Shown: piece by piece, positions 13,601 to 28,600 of the stretch
Numbering within the stretch: position 1 is the stretch's first letter
Layout: each line of letters starts with the position of its first letter
Assembly (NCBI RefSeq): GCF_003672135.1
Contig: NC_039508.1
Span: 1,240,001-1,304,000, forward strand
DNA from: Ooceraea biroi
Taxonomy: Eukaryota; Arthropoda; Insecta; Hymenoptera; Formicidae
Direction of reading: 5' to 3'
Length of the DNA stretch: 64,000 bases
Program-made: the position numbers and the translations under genes
Notes under the pieces: model-generated
What the model saw: the letters and a program-made list of their open reading frames with translations, nothing else
What the model was told of the DNA's origin: nothing
Database searches by the model: none

Positions 13601-16600
13601 GGAAACTTCGACGTTGCAACAGCTGCTGCTATCGTGGATGTTTTCTTCTTCGCTAATTATAATTAATTTCAGTTGAGCTATTGCGTGCGGATGCGGCGGA
13701 ATCTGTTGCACTACTTATAATTATCTGTTCTGATAATAACAGCTATTATACATTCAACTATCTACTTTTTTCTTTTTTTTTCATTGTTAAGGATCAACGG
13801 TTATCTGCATTAACATTAACGAGTTCGAGGATCTACAACAGATTTCGATGCGTCATTATTTTAAGTTTCCTCCCCTCAGGTATACCTTTTTTTCGCAGAG
13901 TGTGGATGAGGTGTGTTGCGTCTTTACTATAATACATAATTATTATTGTTACTTCACGTTTCCTAGTTTTTTATGTACAATAGAAAAGTGGCTTGCGTGT
14001 GATGAGTGCGGGTTTTCGAAGTGATCAGCGACGATCATCATCACGACCGGGAGAACTCTTTACGAAGAGAAAAAGTAAAAAAGAAAAAAGAAACAAAAAC
14101 AGAATGATCTGGCACATCGCGTCTATCAAGAATCCCCATATCGTGCTGATTATGAATTCGATACGTTCGAAAATCTGTGAAGATGTGCTGGTATTATAGC
14201 GAATTATGTCACAATCTCATATCTCTCTGTCTCTCTCTATCTCTCTGTTATGTCATCTCATCATCATGTTTATGAACGAATGAATACTAACGGGTTTTTT
14301 ATTTTGTTTCCGATCCTACTGTTATTTTATTTGCGCTACTCGCAGAATTCCACAATGGAGAAAGTAAGTGATCTTCTCTTGAATCTTAGCTTCTGCAGTT
14401 TGCCGTACAAACATACATATATATATGTATATCTCACCCCTTCGATATTTTTGTTTCATTCATTCTCCTGTTCGTCGTGCACACAGCCTATTCACTCTAT
14501 CTGTCGCTGCACTACGCAACCCCCGTAGTCTCGCTGATTCTGATTGTTCCCAGAAGCATCGTATTATGCACAGTGAATACATACGTAGATGCACAGCGGC
14601 GGAAATGATTCAACGGTGAAATATGATTTCTCGAGAAACCAGTAAAACTTATCGCGAAAGAGCAATGAATAAAACAATAGGCGTGTCTCTCAATTATCTC
14701 AGATTTTCTACGCTGCTCAGGCTTTTCGCGTGCTGACGAATTATTTACCAGTAGACGTGCGCAACCGCGTGCTGCAGGAATGTTGAAGAATCTCGATAGG
14801 AACTAGATGGAATGCAAAATTAACAAAAGAAAAAAATTCTCTAACGACTTTGCGCTCAAGCGATAATAACGACCGAGTGTCAATAGCGTTAGTGTTACTC
14901 GAATCGTCCTTGTTGGAGTTTTCAGAGCCTCTGTGTAATCACTGTGCATGTGCATTACACGATTTCCTTGTGAATAATTTATAGGCTAGTCAGTGGAGCT
15001 CTCGACGTTAGCACTGCAGTATGTAGTAGTCGACAGCAATTGAATGAACCCAATTTGTTTGAATCGAGTTAGATGACAGTTTCGTTCAGCATCGTTAGTT
15101 TGGCGCTTACGGCTATATGATACCCATCCAAGACACGGACGCCTCATTACAAAGTACCCATAGAATTGACTTCTATATAGATAGCTGTTTTATTTATCTG
15201 TTGTTTTGCCACACGCACATCTCACACAGCTCATTGTGTAACCTTGGTATTGTACCTCCAATTACATTACGTCAAATAATTACACTTATGCACAATAACT
15301 GTCAGTATAGTGTGACAGCATAATGCAAATTGTCGTACTGTCATCGTAGGAGAAACATGTTATAACTGGTACTATCGCGGTAACAACGCGATCAAATAAA
15401 TGTTTTAACAAAACTTCGCAGTATCTATCACCGTAATCTCCAGCATATTACGCTTATAGTACAATTTCTCGCGAGAATTAGTGCTTTATAGCTTCGCATA
15501 CTTGTGGCACTTAATTACTTCGCGTCAACGATTACACTGTGTGACTATCAGTATTAAAATTGTATTAAAATTATGTTAAATATATAAAAACTAATCTATT
15601 TTAAATTTTCTATCTTACGATATTTACTTTCATGATCTTTGCGAAATTTTAATCGAATTTTACGATAGACGTATATCTATTATACGTCGATATATTTTTT
15701 TATTTTCTTTTATCATGTACTGCGGAATTGTTCAGGAAAAAGTATAATTTATTTTTACATTTTATATATACAATCTCAGAAGTGAATGTGAAAAGGTTTG
15801 AAAGCATGAAGAATCAAGATAATGTGAGTGCATTTGCGAATATAATGCCGAAAGTGCACATATATTGAATATAGATCTTGACTGTATATCTTATGAGCAA
15901 CCTATATCCATAACACAATTTCTTTTTGCAATACTCCCGATTCCTCACGTCGCGTGTCGCATTAATTCCAAGTAACACGTCTCTTAAATTTCCTCAGCTT
16001 CTTGGTTTCCTTTTTGGTGGACGCGAGAGGCGGTGCAATGCGCGGATGCAGGCACAGCGGTGTCCGGGTGATTGTTCCACCGCGCAAAGCCGCGATGCCT
16101 ATGCGTGTCACATGCAGATACTTGAGGAGGGACAAATTGACCAATCCACCACCGTTGATGGAGGGAGAAGCATTAGCTAGCCGCATTCTCGAGTTGGGTC
16201 CTGTGGGTGCAAAATTCTTAGGGTGCGTTGCATAAGTCTACCATAATTCACCTATAAAACGTAAAACTGTTACCTTTGATGACCACAAATGTGTAATATT
16301 ATTAATAAAGATAGAATATTCGCGTGCATGAGTAAGTATACTTTATTACAAAAATATTAAGAAATATTTTCCACGTGCAGCCCTGTTATTATCGAGGTAC
16401 CACACTTTGCGTCGCTACGCGGGAAAGAACGAGAGATAGTGATTCTGCGGTCGGACAACGGAGAGACTTGGCGCGAGCACACCTTGGAAGCCAGCGAGGA
16501 GGCTGTCCAGGATGTGCTTAACGAGAGCTTTGAGGGAGAAGGTACGATTGATTTTGCACGCATAATTCCTGAGTGCACGAAACATTCTAAATGATGTATC

Positions 16601-19600
16601 ATGCTTTTCCAGAGCTAAGCCAGCTGGAGGATCTCCAGACGTCTCGTATCGTGAGGATACTCACTGTAGATTTCCCACATTACTTCGCGGTAGTATCTCG
16701 CATCAGACAAGAGGTACATGCGGTTGGTCCCGAAGGTGGTACTGTATCATCGTCCGCTGTGCCGCAAGTGCAAGCTGTCTTCCCGCAAGCGGCTCTTACC
16801 AAGAAGATCAGAGTCGGTCTACAGGTATATCTTTGTTTCTCCTTTCGAATTAAATTTTCTCATTTAAATTTTCTCTTTGTTTTCAATTTGTACTTATCGA
16901 CTCGTTTGCATTTGACACTTAAATCATTCTGTAAACGCACGAATCTACTAATTATAATAAATCTCTTAGATCGCATCTGCGAATTATAAATAATTAAATC
17001 GTTTATAATTAAAAAATTGATAAATGTTTGTTCAAATCAGTGCTTAAAAATCAGAAAAGAGTAAATTACAATGTAAAATAATATTCCGGAAGTATTCTTA
17101 TCTTCGCTGTAACTCATTTGATACATTTGTCAAAATTACTACAAACTATCGTTACGTTACAGGCACATCCTATACCGGCGGATCTCGTGGCTAAGTTACT
17201 CGGGAACAGAGTGGCCGTGTCGCCGATTGTCACCGTGGAGCCGAGACGACGAAAGTTCCACAAGCCGATAACTTTAACTATCCCGGTGCCGCAGGCAGCC
17301 AATAAAGGCATGATCAATCAATACTCCGGGGACGCACCGACACTGAGACTGCTGTGCAGCATAACTGGTAATATATGCTTGCACGTAACATTGTAGAGCA
17401 GCGTACCGTCTTACTGGAGAATCTCTTACCGACAAACCACCGATAAACTATACGACATTATATGCCGCATACACTTCAGGCGTGCATATTGTACACGCTC
17501 TTGTGGATCTTGCTCGTTAATTGCGCATTCGAGTATCGATCTACTGTAGTTTAGCAGGCATGAAACGCAGACCGTAGGCTATCTCGTCTGTTCTCCAGAT
17601 CGTCGGGTCTGTGAACGTAGTGTCGCGCGTTGCACGTGGAGATCGCTTAAATGGTAGTGGCACTCGTATTATGCAATTTGTTTTTGTGTCCATTATGGTG
17701 AACAGTCTCTGTGCGATTCGTGATTTGCACCAGCATCCGTGATTAATATGTCGTAGTTTGAAGCTCTCACGCAGATGAGAAAGAACGATTCATGTGTACG
17801 TCAGTGTTGGAAACTGTGTCGCGTTTAGTTTTGTGAACTTTTGTTTTTCCTTGTCTTATTATATTTTTTTTATGTGTGCGTAAATTATCGAGAGACATCC
17901 CGAGGATCTTCGGATAGAGATTTAAAAGAGAGATGGTAGCTGCATGTTTGAAAGAAATATTTCGTTGGGTATCATTATTGTATACATATCTTGTTGTGAT
18001 TCATTGTTAATGCTTGCATATTGTTAGGATTGAGTCATTTAGGTATGGATTATAAATTAATGTAGATAACTTTTTTACTATTTAGCCCATTGTGAGCGTT
18101 AACTTCAAAGTTTCAGTGTTTCAGCACATTCCTTTGACTGGTAATCAAGCTTCGACATAAATAATTTGTTATTTACATGAAACTGTGCTCATATGAGATC
18201 TATATATGTATACATATTTTAGGTTGTCTTACATAACATGTCCTGTAATATTAATCTTATGATCTAAAGCGATTTATGTCGTTGTTATAATATTACATGT
18301 ACACTGAAGATTACCGCATTTAAGTTTATCTCAAAAATCTAGTTATATGTGTGCAATTTGTCGAAAACACTTTAAATATTGATACTTCTGCAAAATATCC
18401 CGTAAAGTTTTCATTTCCAGAAAAAAATGGCATATAATTGTGTTCCTATCTCTCGTTTACCTTTTTCCATTTAATCTTGAAAATCACCTCTTCCATAAAA
18501 TCACGTATTAATGACAAACACGTGTTAATTACCATTTTACTGTATTTGTTTCATTTACCATTTAATTATCTTTTAAAATTCTATCCCCACATACATACAT
18601 ATACATACACCTACAATTGCTTTTTACACAATCCACATGGATAGCGCTTCTTCTTGATTTTGCAAGCATTACCATTCGATCGGCCCCTACCTACTTTTAT
18701 ATTACTCACACACTGATAAAAGGCACCTAACAACAGCGCACTTATAGCGACCGTTTTTAAATGCAAAGTCGTTCCAGTCCGGTAATTGTTACTTCGATTA
18801 TCAATATATTGCAACGTTATACTTTTATAATCATATATTATTAGTATTTAATCTCGGTCGCGCGAAACTCTTATATACCACACCATATTTCACTTTTGCC
18901 ACTCGCGCATTTGCAACACGGACATATTTTAATAATGTTATTGGACTTGGCATGTATGTCGTTCAGGGGGTCAGACTCGGGCAGTCTGGGAGGACGTCAC
19001 AGGCTCGACGCCGTTGACCTTCGTGAAAGATTGCGTCTCCTTCACCACCACAGTTTCCGCCCGCTTCTGGTTGATGGACTGCCGTAACATCTCCGAGGCC
19101 ACGAAAATGGCCACGGAGCTGTACACGCACGCGACGCACGTGCCCTTTATGGCTAAGTACGTATATTGACTGACGTAAGATGTGACATGTAATAAATTTT
19201 ACGCAACAATCCGAATTACAGACCGGGTTCCTAGCCGAAAATTAAACGCAGGAAGCAGTTACTTTAATACGTTTTTTATTTTGCTTTTATAGATTTGTCG
19301 TGTTCGCGAAGCGAGTAGATCCATTAGAAGCGAGATTACGTGTATTCTGCATGACGGATGACAAAGAGGACAAAACTCTAGAACACCAGGAGCACTTCAC
19401 GGAAGTCGCGAAAAGCAGAGACGTCGAGGTAATTTAATTTTCCTCGGCGATAAACTGCAGATTGCTGCTTGAGACGCATAACTTGTCAAGCGCGTAAGAT
19501 GTCATTAAATTTTATTTGACGCTGCAGGTTCTAGAAGGAAAAACGCAGTACATGGAATTCTCGGGCAATCTCGTGCCCGTCCTGAAAACGGGCGAGCAGC

Positions 19601-22600
19601 TGCAGCTACCATTCAGAGCATTCAAGGAGAACAGAGTCCCGTTCACTGCGAGGATAAAGGACCCGGATGCCGCGGATATGATGGGCCGGATCATGTTTAT
19701 GAGCGAGCCGAAAGTCCCGCGGGGCGAGCTACCGCAGACGCCGATCTGCACGCTAAATATATTGCTGCCGGAGAAGATCTCGCCGGATACCGCGGTCTCC
19801 GAGCTCGATTTGCTGGAGCTGTCGAAGAACTACAGCTTCCTGCGCGATGGCGGGATAAGTACGTATACAAGAATTTAGCGATGTGAGAAAGATGAAAATT
19901 GGTCGATATTTATAGCCGAGATATTTATCTTGCACGTTCATTGCTGCTTTTAGGCAGACCGGATGCTATACACAGAGCGACTATCCGTTTAACAGATATC
20001 GCCAATCTCTTGGATAAGGACTGGGAATCGCTAGCGGAGGAGCTGAACATCCCGCCTACCGATGTGGCCCTGATCAAGCAAGAGTATCCCGATCAACCCG
20101 CGCAGCAAGCTGCTGCCATGTTCAAACTCTGGCAGAGCAGCGAGAACAAAGCCACGGGTGAGTTTGCGGATGATGTTACGTAATTCATTTACTCCATAGC
20201 GCGCAGCTCGCGTGAACTTTCGGTGAATGGGGGAATCGCGGTAGCTTCCTCGGTAACCTTTGAAAAACCTGTTTCTCAAGCAAGGCCAATTAGACGCGCG
20301 CGCTATAGTTGAGTCAGGCGCGAGGAATCTTTTCTAGCAGCGTAGATGATGATCTCATTGTGCATTATTATGCCTGACATAAGTCTACACGCTTGGCTCT
20401 CCCTCCTTCCCGCCAGTGGCATTGACTCGCACGTAACGTGGCGTTCCTGCAATCGGCAGAAATAACAAGGCGGTCGTGATTCCGCAGTACGTGATCGACA
20501 GTCGCGTAGTGAAAGTGATTACAATCTCGGTGCCCGTCGTCATTTCTCTATCTGTATCAGTCCCAAAAATCGCCAAATTATTGGTGAATCTGAATCTGCA
20601 TTATCGAAATCGTCGAGATATCCTCTATCGATATATTCCTCGATGACATAACGTGTTTGTCGAAGCGCCGTTTGAAGTTTCTCAAATTGCTGCTATCTGA
20701 TTCTAAGAAACATAAACAATGTTTATAAGTTTGTATCAAGGATACGAAAATCAAGATCATTACACAAGCGAGCTTCTGTTAATATTCCGGAGAGGTCCTT
20801 GCTTGCGTCCGCAATGCGCTATACATTCAGGTTTGAACAGAATCGAAGGAAGACAAATCAGAACATAATTAGTTATAAATTTTGACGATATAAGCATTCA
20901 TAATATATTTTTACATTTAAGACACACGACATATTAATTAGAAATAATACAAAATATTAAATATACAAGAAAAATGCATGATTCAATTGTGCATACTAAA
21001 ACTCATCATGACTGTCACGCTTTGTCCTTTATTTACGCAGGAAATACGCTAGAAAAGGCTCTGAATAAGATCGGTCGAGAGGATATAGTAAACAAATGTA
21101 TCTTCAACGTCGAGCTAGTGACCGACGATGTGGAAAAGGCTGTGGCAAGAGTCCGATTGGATCAGCCAGGCTTTGACTCATTAAAAGAGGAATTGGGGCC
21201 GTCGAGAAACACGTCACTTCGCCGTAATACAACTATGGATCCTAAGATGGACCCTGATTACGAAGAGCCTGATAGAATGAAGGTACGTGTTTTATTTATG
21301 CAAATATATAACAATCTGAATAATGTAAAATGCATCAGTGTGCCGAGAAGCATCGGTAACAAAAAGTGCCGTTTTATAACTTGGTTCTCGTTATCTGTCG
21401 GTCGTCATTATTGAGCGCAATTAAGAAAGATACGATCCACTTTATACATCTCATAAGAGCTCTTTTGTGTGTGCCGTAATAGTCATGGCGATTATACGTA
21501 ATTCACTCAAATAGCTGGGTTTCCATAAGCGTGGGATTCTTGTAATTGCTGCGATAAAGCATGATTCTTCTCTGTTCCAGGACTCTGAATCAGTCGAGGA
21601 TCTCAGCGTCACCGGCAACGTACACGATAAACGTAAGTATACTAACGTGCTCCCCATGTACAAAAGTCAAATCTCTTACATTACTCGCTCTTGCATTGCG
21701 ATTTTATATTACACATATATTACACACTTCACCGGAAATGATTCAACACGTTACACATTTCTTATATTACATTACGTACTGCAACAAGAATGTGTCGTCA
21801 CAGCCCACAATACTCTGAATGAGTGATACACGCCAAGCCACAACGTGTGCTATTGGTCGGCAAATTATTGTGTCAGTACAGGAACCGAGCACTTTTACTC
21901 GTGCTTCATCTAGAAGATGTGTGTTAGTCGATGCTTGCCGGACAATTTTACAGCGGCCACATATCCATTACACGGTGTTTCACATCAGCTCATGTTACCT
22001 CGTACCTCCTTGTTTATGCGTTTTCTGCACTTCACAGCCAAAGAGCACGTCACTATCACAAACGGCACTGTATTCAACGGAACCTCGACCCCCATCAAAG
22101 ACAAATACGCGAGCGACGAGAAAGAGCTCGGCGACATGATGGCTGATTACCTTGAGCACAAATGTCACGCGGCCGACATGATGAGCAAAAAATCGCGCGA
22201 CGAACTGGACGATCCGGAGAAAAAACGCCAGAAAGCGATCGCCGACGCCAACAAGATAGTCTCTGGTAAGTGACACGGGAAACGATTAAAATGAATGGTG
22301 GGTTGAGGGGCCGTGCTTACTACTACTGGTAGAACAGGCAGCCGTTAATCGATTTTTAGCGGAGCTACGTCACCAAATATATGGGACCGCGCATTTATTT
22401 CAAGTTCGGCAGCATGATTGGATTAATGCTGCGGGCGCACGCTTGACCCTGGGAGATTATCCTGGGTGATTTATCCGTATTAACCAACCATCTGTCGGCG
22501 AACTTGCGTTTCGTCGGACTCGCTATAGAATTCACTAAATCGGTGATACTCATGCCTTTTCCTTGGCGATATCGTGTTCATAGTTATGAGATACTTGCTT

Positions 22601-25600
22601 CAAAGATTTCCGTACAATGCACGGTATGCACCGTTCTTCTCTCAAGTAGCTTTATATGTTTGTATGCATCCGATATTACTGTCTTGTTTTAATGATACAT
22701 TATATCTCTCTTTTATAGATTTTGTTTTATCTATTTCTGTTTTTATAGATGATTTCTATTTGAGAAATGACAAGTACCATTATCATGCAGTTATGCAACA
22801 AATGCACATAATAATTATATAATATTGTTTTACTTATCAAAGTTATATTTTAATATCGCACAGTCGAAAGTATACATAATTCAATGCAGATCTATTTCTA
22901 GTGTTGAACTTTTATTTGTAATTTATCACCGTTACTTTTATCAAGCAAATTTGTACTTTTTACGTAAGTATTATTAGATCAATGATGTGCACGATGTTAT
23001 TTCAGCGAAACATTGCGATCGGATAAATGCTAACGCAGAAATAAGGACGATCGTTTATCATAGTGATTGTGGACACGATTCACGTCAATGCATAAAATCC
23101 GTCTACAGCTTATAATGAATATCGTACGTTTTGCAGAGTGCAAGTAGTGTACGTGAGCACTAAACATTTATCTCTGCGCCGTTCTCTTACCTCTACTCAC
23201 AGGTTCTGGAGGCCCATGCGGAATTCTTCGGAATTTCATTTCAGCTTGCTTTTTTTAATTTGATATATAACGAGTTATTTGATTATCTTGCCTCTCAAGC
23301 AGCCTATTATATTTTATACAATAATTTTTATATCTCATTTAATCATTCCTCTTCACTAATATCCCTTTACTCCGCGACACTTTTGGATTAATTTGTTTCA
23401 GCAAGGTTTCGCTGCAATTATTTGGCGTTGCATGAATGGCCAATAATGTGTGGGCCAATTGTGTGCGCGCACGGAGCAGCTGTCATTAGAAAGTACGATC
23501 ACTAGACGTGCAGTTCATTCGAATTATATTGTTCCATTCGTATACTACGATAGCTTATAGATTAAAAAATTACTAAGTCACATCACTAATAGTATAATCG
23601 AATGCTGTTCTCATTTAAAACAGTAATCAAGAGTTTTTGTGAAGCTGAGTATACTACTACTGTTTATATCCTAACAGCTTCATTTTTTGGAATCTTCAAC
23701 ATTCAGTTTAATCTAGCACTAATCGAGATACTCTCACGGAGAGTGATTTCGGGATTGCAAGCTACTGAAACGTTCCGATCCGATTTTATCGAGAAATCGG
23801 AAAATTTATCGCGTATCGGTAATTTTGTTAGTATTTAACATCACGTAATGTTACTTCTCCTTCTTGAGTCGTACTTGCCTCGCGTTATACATCGACGTAG
23901 TGAAAAAGAGATGGCTGCTCCACAGCACATACACTCCACGCACAAACCACACTACAGTCTAACCGCAGTCCAATCAAAGAGCAATCAAAGAGCGAGCCAG
24001 CTTACACTAATGATGACGAAATTGAAATAAAAAATTGTCTTCCTTTATCTTTTATCACGTACACAGATGCCTAAAATATATGATACTTAATTAACAGGTG
24101 TAATAGCAGACGCAGAGAAAGAGAAGGGGAAGTTAGCGAAGGAAGGGTGGTCGGTGGTTTATGATGATGATGCGCGGGACAGTAAAGAGGCGCGGGGTGC
24201 AATAGGGCAGACCTTAATTAACGTTCAATTAGATAAAGCGGCCACCGAGCCGAAAGGTATAGTTCCCAAACCGGTTATCGAGCAAGTACCGAGTGTCGAG
24301 CCTCCGATGATTAGGAAGCATCGCGACGACAAGCCGGATTCTAAAACTAGCACGACGAAAACTGTAGTTTCCGTTAGCGGTGATCCGAAAGTAGGTCAGA
24401 CGGTAGTTACTAAAACCACGGTAATCAAACAGTTCGATCGTTCGTCTCCGACCAAGACCGTGATCACGAAGGAAACGATTGTTTCCCCAGATAAAAAAGA
24501 TATCGTTAGCGAAAAGGAGAAACTGTCCAAAGAGGGTAAGGAAGTCGACGAGAAGTTGACTCGGGGTGCGATACCCACGGATACGAGCGTAGCACAGAAA
24601 ACAGTAAAAACTGAAATCGTAACTCGAACTGAACAGAAAAAATCAGAAGTTAAAGCTCCCACGGACAAGGAGAAGGGAAAAGAAAAGGATAAAGGCAAAG
24701 AAAAAGACAAGGACATCACTGTGAAACACACGGACAAGGGAAGAGAAAAAGATAAAAGCAAAGAAAAAGACAAGGATAAAGAAAAGGATAAGGACATCAC
24801 TGTGAAACCCACGGACAAGGACAAGGGAAAAGAAAAAGGCAAAGAAAAAGACAAGGATAAAGAGAAGGATAAGAACATCACTGTGAAACCCACGGATAAG
24901 GACAAGGGAAAAGAAAAAGGCAAAGAAAAAGACAAGGATAAAGAGAAGGATAAGGACATCACTGTAAAACCAGCGAAGACATCAGCTTATGAAGACATTT
25001 ACAATGTGCAGCATCCGACAGACAGCACGGAAGAGAAATCTGACGAAGAAGGCAAGAAAACGAAGAGTAGCAGAATATTCTCGGGTATCTTCAAAGGTTC
25101 CAAGTTGAAGAGGGGTAAAAAAGGTTCGAAGGATACGTCGTTCGATAGCGGCGACGAAGAACCAAGGGTTGTCGTACCGAAAACCTCAGAGCAACAGCAT
25201 CCCTTCAGCCACACAATAGATCCGCATGACATTAGCAAAAAACTCGCGGACATCAGTGCCGCTCAAGTGAAAACGGCTACCGCGGAATTTTTGCATGATT
25301 GTAGACGAGTTGCCGCAGATATGCATGTACCTTACGAAGATGTTACTAAACCAACGGAGAGTGCAACGAAGGAGGAGAAGAAAACAGAGCCCACCGAGAG
25401 CGACGATGATGGCAAGGATAAAACTGGTTTCTTTTCGAGTTTGTTTAAGAGTAAATCTAAAAAGGACGAAGACGGAGCAGCTATACCCGCAATTCACGTC
25501 GACAAACCTAAAGAAAGCGCGGAGCAAATTGCGAAGAAAGAGAAGAAGCGATTGGCAGCGGTCGCGAAAGAAAACGAAGAATTACTCGAGATGCAAATGA

Positions 25601-28600
25601 AGGAAAAAGAGAAAGAAGCCGAAGCGTCTAAAGTCACCGAGGTGCCCAGTACGATCGAAAAAGAAGCCGAAAAAGCCGCGAAGAATGGTGTGAAAGCTGT
25701 TGAAGATGTCAAGAGCATGGTAGTCGAGAAAACTGTAGATGAACAGTCACATGTCAAAGATGGTGAGAAAGAGAAAGAGGAGGATCAAACAAAGGAGAAG
25801 GGAGGCTTCTTTGGCATCTTCAGGAGTCCAAAATCTAAGGAGAAAAAAATGGGCAAGTCAAAGGAAACATCCTTTGACAGCGGCGACGAGGAGATTAAGA
25901 TTGCGACAGAAAAGCTGTTGGATGACACGCGAAAAGTTGCCGATATCAGTGTGTTACCAATTGCATATAAGAGTGACGGTACAAAAACCATCCCCGAAGA
26001 AGAGGTACGTGCATTTGTCTCGACTACTCACTACGACGCCGATGTTCCTGCGGACAAAATCGGCAAATCTTACGATGTTGTACAAACTAAGACGACAATC
26101 GTAGAGAAGACGATTACTCGTGAGACGATAAACGGGAAAGCGGATGTCGATACAGAGAAAGATCAGAAAGGAGAAACGCGAGACGCCGAGAAATCCATTT
26201 CCGAAGTGAAATCCGAGACACCGGAACAGAAAGTATCCGAAACGGAGAAAGAGACGAGCGATGACACCAAGGAAAAGAGCGGCGGTTTCTTTGGCATGTT
26301 CAAGAGTCCGAAACTGAAGAGCAAGAAGAGGAGTAGATCCCGAGAGCAGAGTTCCTCAAAGGAGACTTCGTTTGACAGCGGCGACGAAGAAGTCCGATTG
26401 GCAACAGCGAAACTTTTGGAGGATACAAGACAGATGGCGGAAAGTCTGCAGCAAGGTCCTACTGAAAAAATAACAGAGCAGCGAGAGACAGTCGCGAAGA
26501 GTCCACCTATTAAGAGCGAAGAAATTCAGAAATCTGTTATTCCCGAAGATGAAACGATCGAAAAAGATAAGGGAGGTGGTATTTTCGGTATGTTCAGAAG
26601 TCCCAGGCAAGCGAGAAGCTCTAGAAGCAGGTCCAAGGAGAAGACTCCGTCGCTTGAATTGCCAGATACTGTCCACGAGGATTTACGAGAAGCAACTGCG
26701 AAATTCCTCGAGGATACGCGAAACATGGCGGCTATCACTGGTGAATCTACAGAACAACCGAAGGATAAAATCCCGGCTGAAATAAAGCCTGAGGAAGATG
26801 ATAAATTAGCGACTGGAACAAAGAAAATTGCGACTACGATAGAAGATGTTGGTAAAGCTGTTAAGGATGGCAAAGATGCGATTGACAAAAAGGTAGATGA
26901 TAAATCACGCGACATTGTCGAGAGTGCCGAGGCTACGAAGGACAAGGCAACCAAGGAAGCAAAGAAAATGAAAGAAAAGGGATCAGGATTTTTATCAGGA
27001 ATATTTAAGGGCGCGAAACATGCTGTAGAAGAAGTATCTGATGATGTTAAAGATTTCTTGGATGAAACAAAGAAAGAAGCTGCCTTAGAGGAAGCGCGAG
27101 CAAAAGAAGCAGCAGCTGCTGGCTTAAAGGATTTAGAACAGAAGAAAGATAGTGCAGTTGCTGGCGCGAAAGACGCTGCTGAGAAAGCTGTGGTAGACGT
27201 TAAGGATGCCAAAGATAAAACAGTGTCTTCTGTAAAAGAGAAGAAGGAAAAAATCACTCATAAGATCTCGAAAGACGTCGAGAAGACAGCAAATCTCACA
27301 GAAGCTACCAGCGAAAAAGTTGCAACAGATGTGAAGAAAGTCGGTGAGAAACTAGAAACTACTGCAAAAGATGCTGCACAGGCCGGAAAGGAAATGAAAG
27401 AAGCAGCTACTACGGCGATAAAGGAAGATGCTAAAGTTGTGAAAGAAAAGTTATCGTCCGGTGCTGAATCAGTTGCGGATACCGCAGCATCTGCTAAAGA
27501 CAAAGCTGCAAAGGAAGCGAAGAAAGTTAAGGAAAAGGGAAGTGGTTTCTTCTCCGGCATATTCAAAGGCGCGAAACACGCAGCAGAAGATGTGACTGAT
27601 GACGTAAAAGAATTCTTAGACGAAACGAAGAAAGAAGCTGAATTGGAAGAAGAACGAGTTAAGGAACAAGTTGCTGCTGATGTGAAAGATTTAAAGGATA
27701 AAAAGGATGCTGTTGTTACCGGAATTCAAGAAACGGCAGACAAAGCTGTTACTGATGTAAAAGATGCGAAAGATAAAACCGTATCCGCTATTAAAGACAA
27801 GAAAGATAAAATTGCAGAAGAAGTGTCCAAAGACGGTGAACAAATTGCTGATACGGCTAAAACTGCTGGTGAGAAAGTAGTAACAGAAACAAAAAAAGCT
27901 GAAGAGAAAATAGAAGAAGCTGCTGCAGATGTTGCGAAAGGCGTTAAAGATACGAAAGATGCAGCAGTTAAAGAAATAAAAGAAGATACGAAAGTAGTGA
28001 AAGAAAAATTAGCTGCTGGTGCTGATGCGGTTGCTGAGACTGCAGAAGGTACAAAAGATAAGGCAAAGAAAGAAGCGAAAAAAGCTAAAGAAAAAACAAG
28101 TGGATTTTTCTCCGGCATATTTAAAGGAGCCAAACATTCTGTAGAAGACGCGACTAGTGATGTAAAAGAATTCTTGGACGAAACGAAGAAAGAAGCTGAA
28201 TTGGAAGAAGAACGAGTTAAGGAACAAGTTGCTGCTGATGTGAAAGATTTAAAGGATAAAAAGGATGCTGTTGTTACCGGAATTCAAGAAACGGCAGACA
28301 AAGCTGTTACTGATGTAAAAGATGCGAAAGATAAAACCGTATCCGCTATTAAAGACAAGAAAGATAAAATTGCAAAAGAAGTGTCCAAAGACGGTGAAAA
28401 AATTGCTGATACGGCTAAAACTGCTGGTGAGAAAGTAGTAACAGAAACGAAAAAAGCTGAAGAGAAAATAGAAGAAGCTGCTGCAGATGTTGCGAAAGGC
28501 GTTAAAGATACGAAAGATGCAGCAGTTAAAGAAATAAAAGAAGATACGAAAGTAGTGAAAGAAAAATTAGCTGCTGGTGCTGATGCGGTTGCTGAGACTG

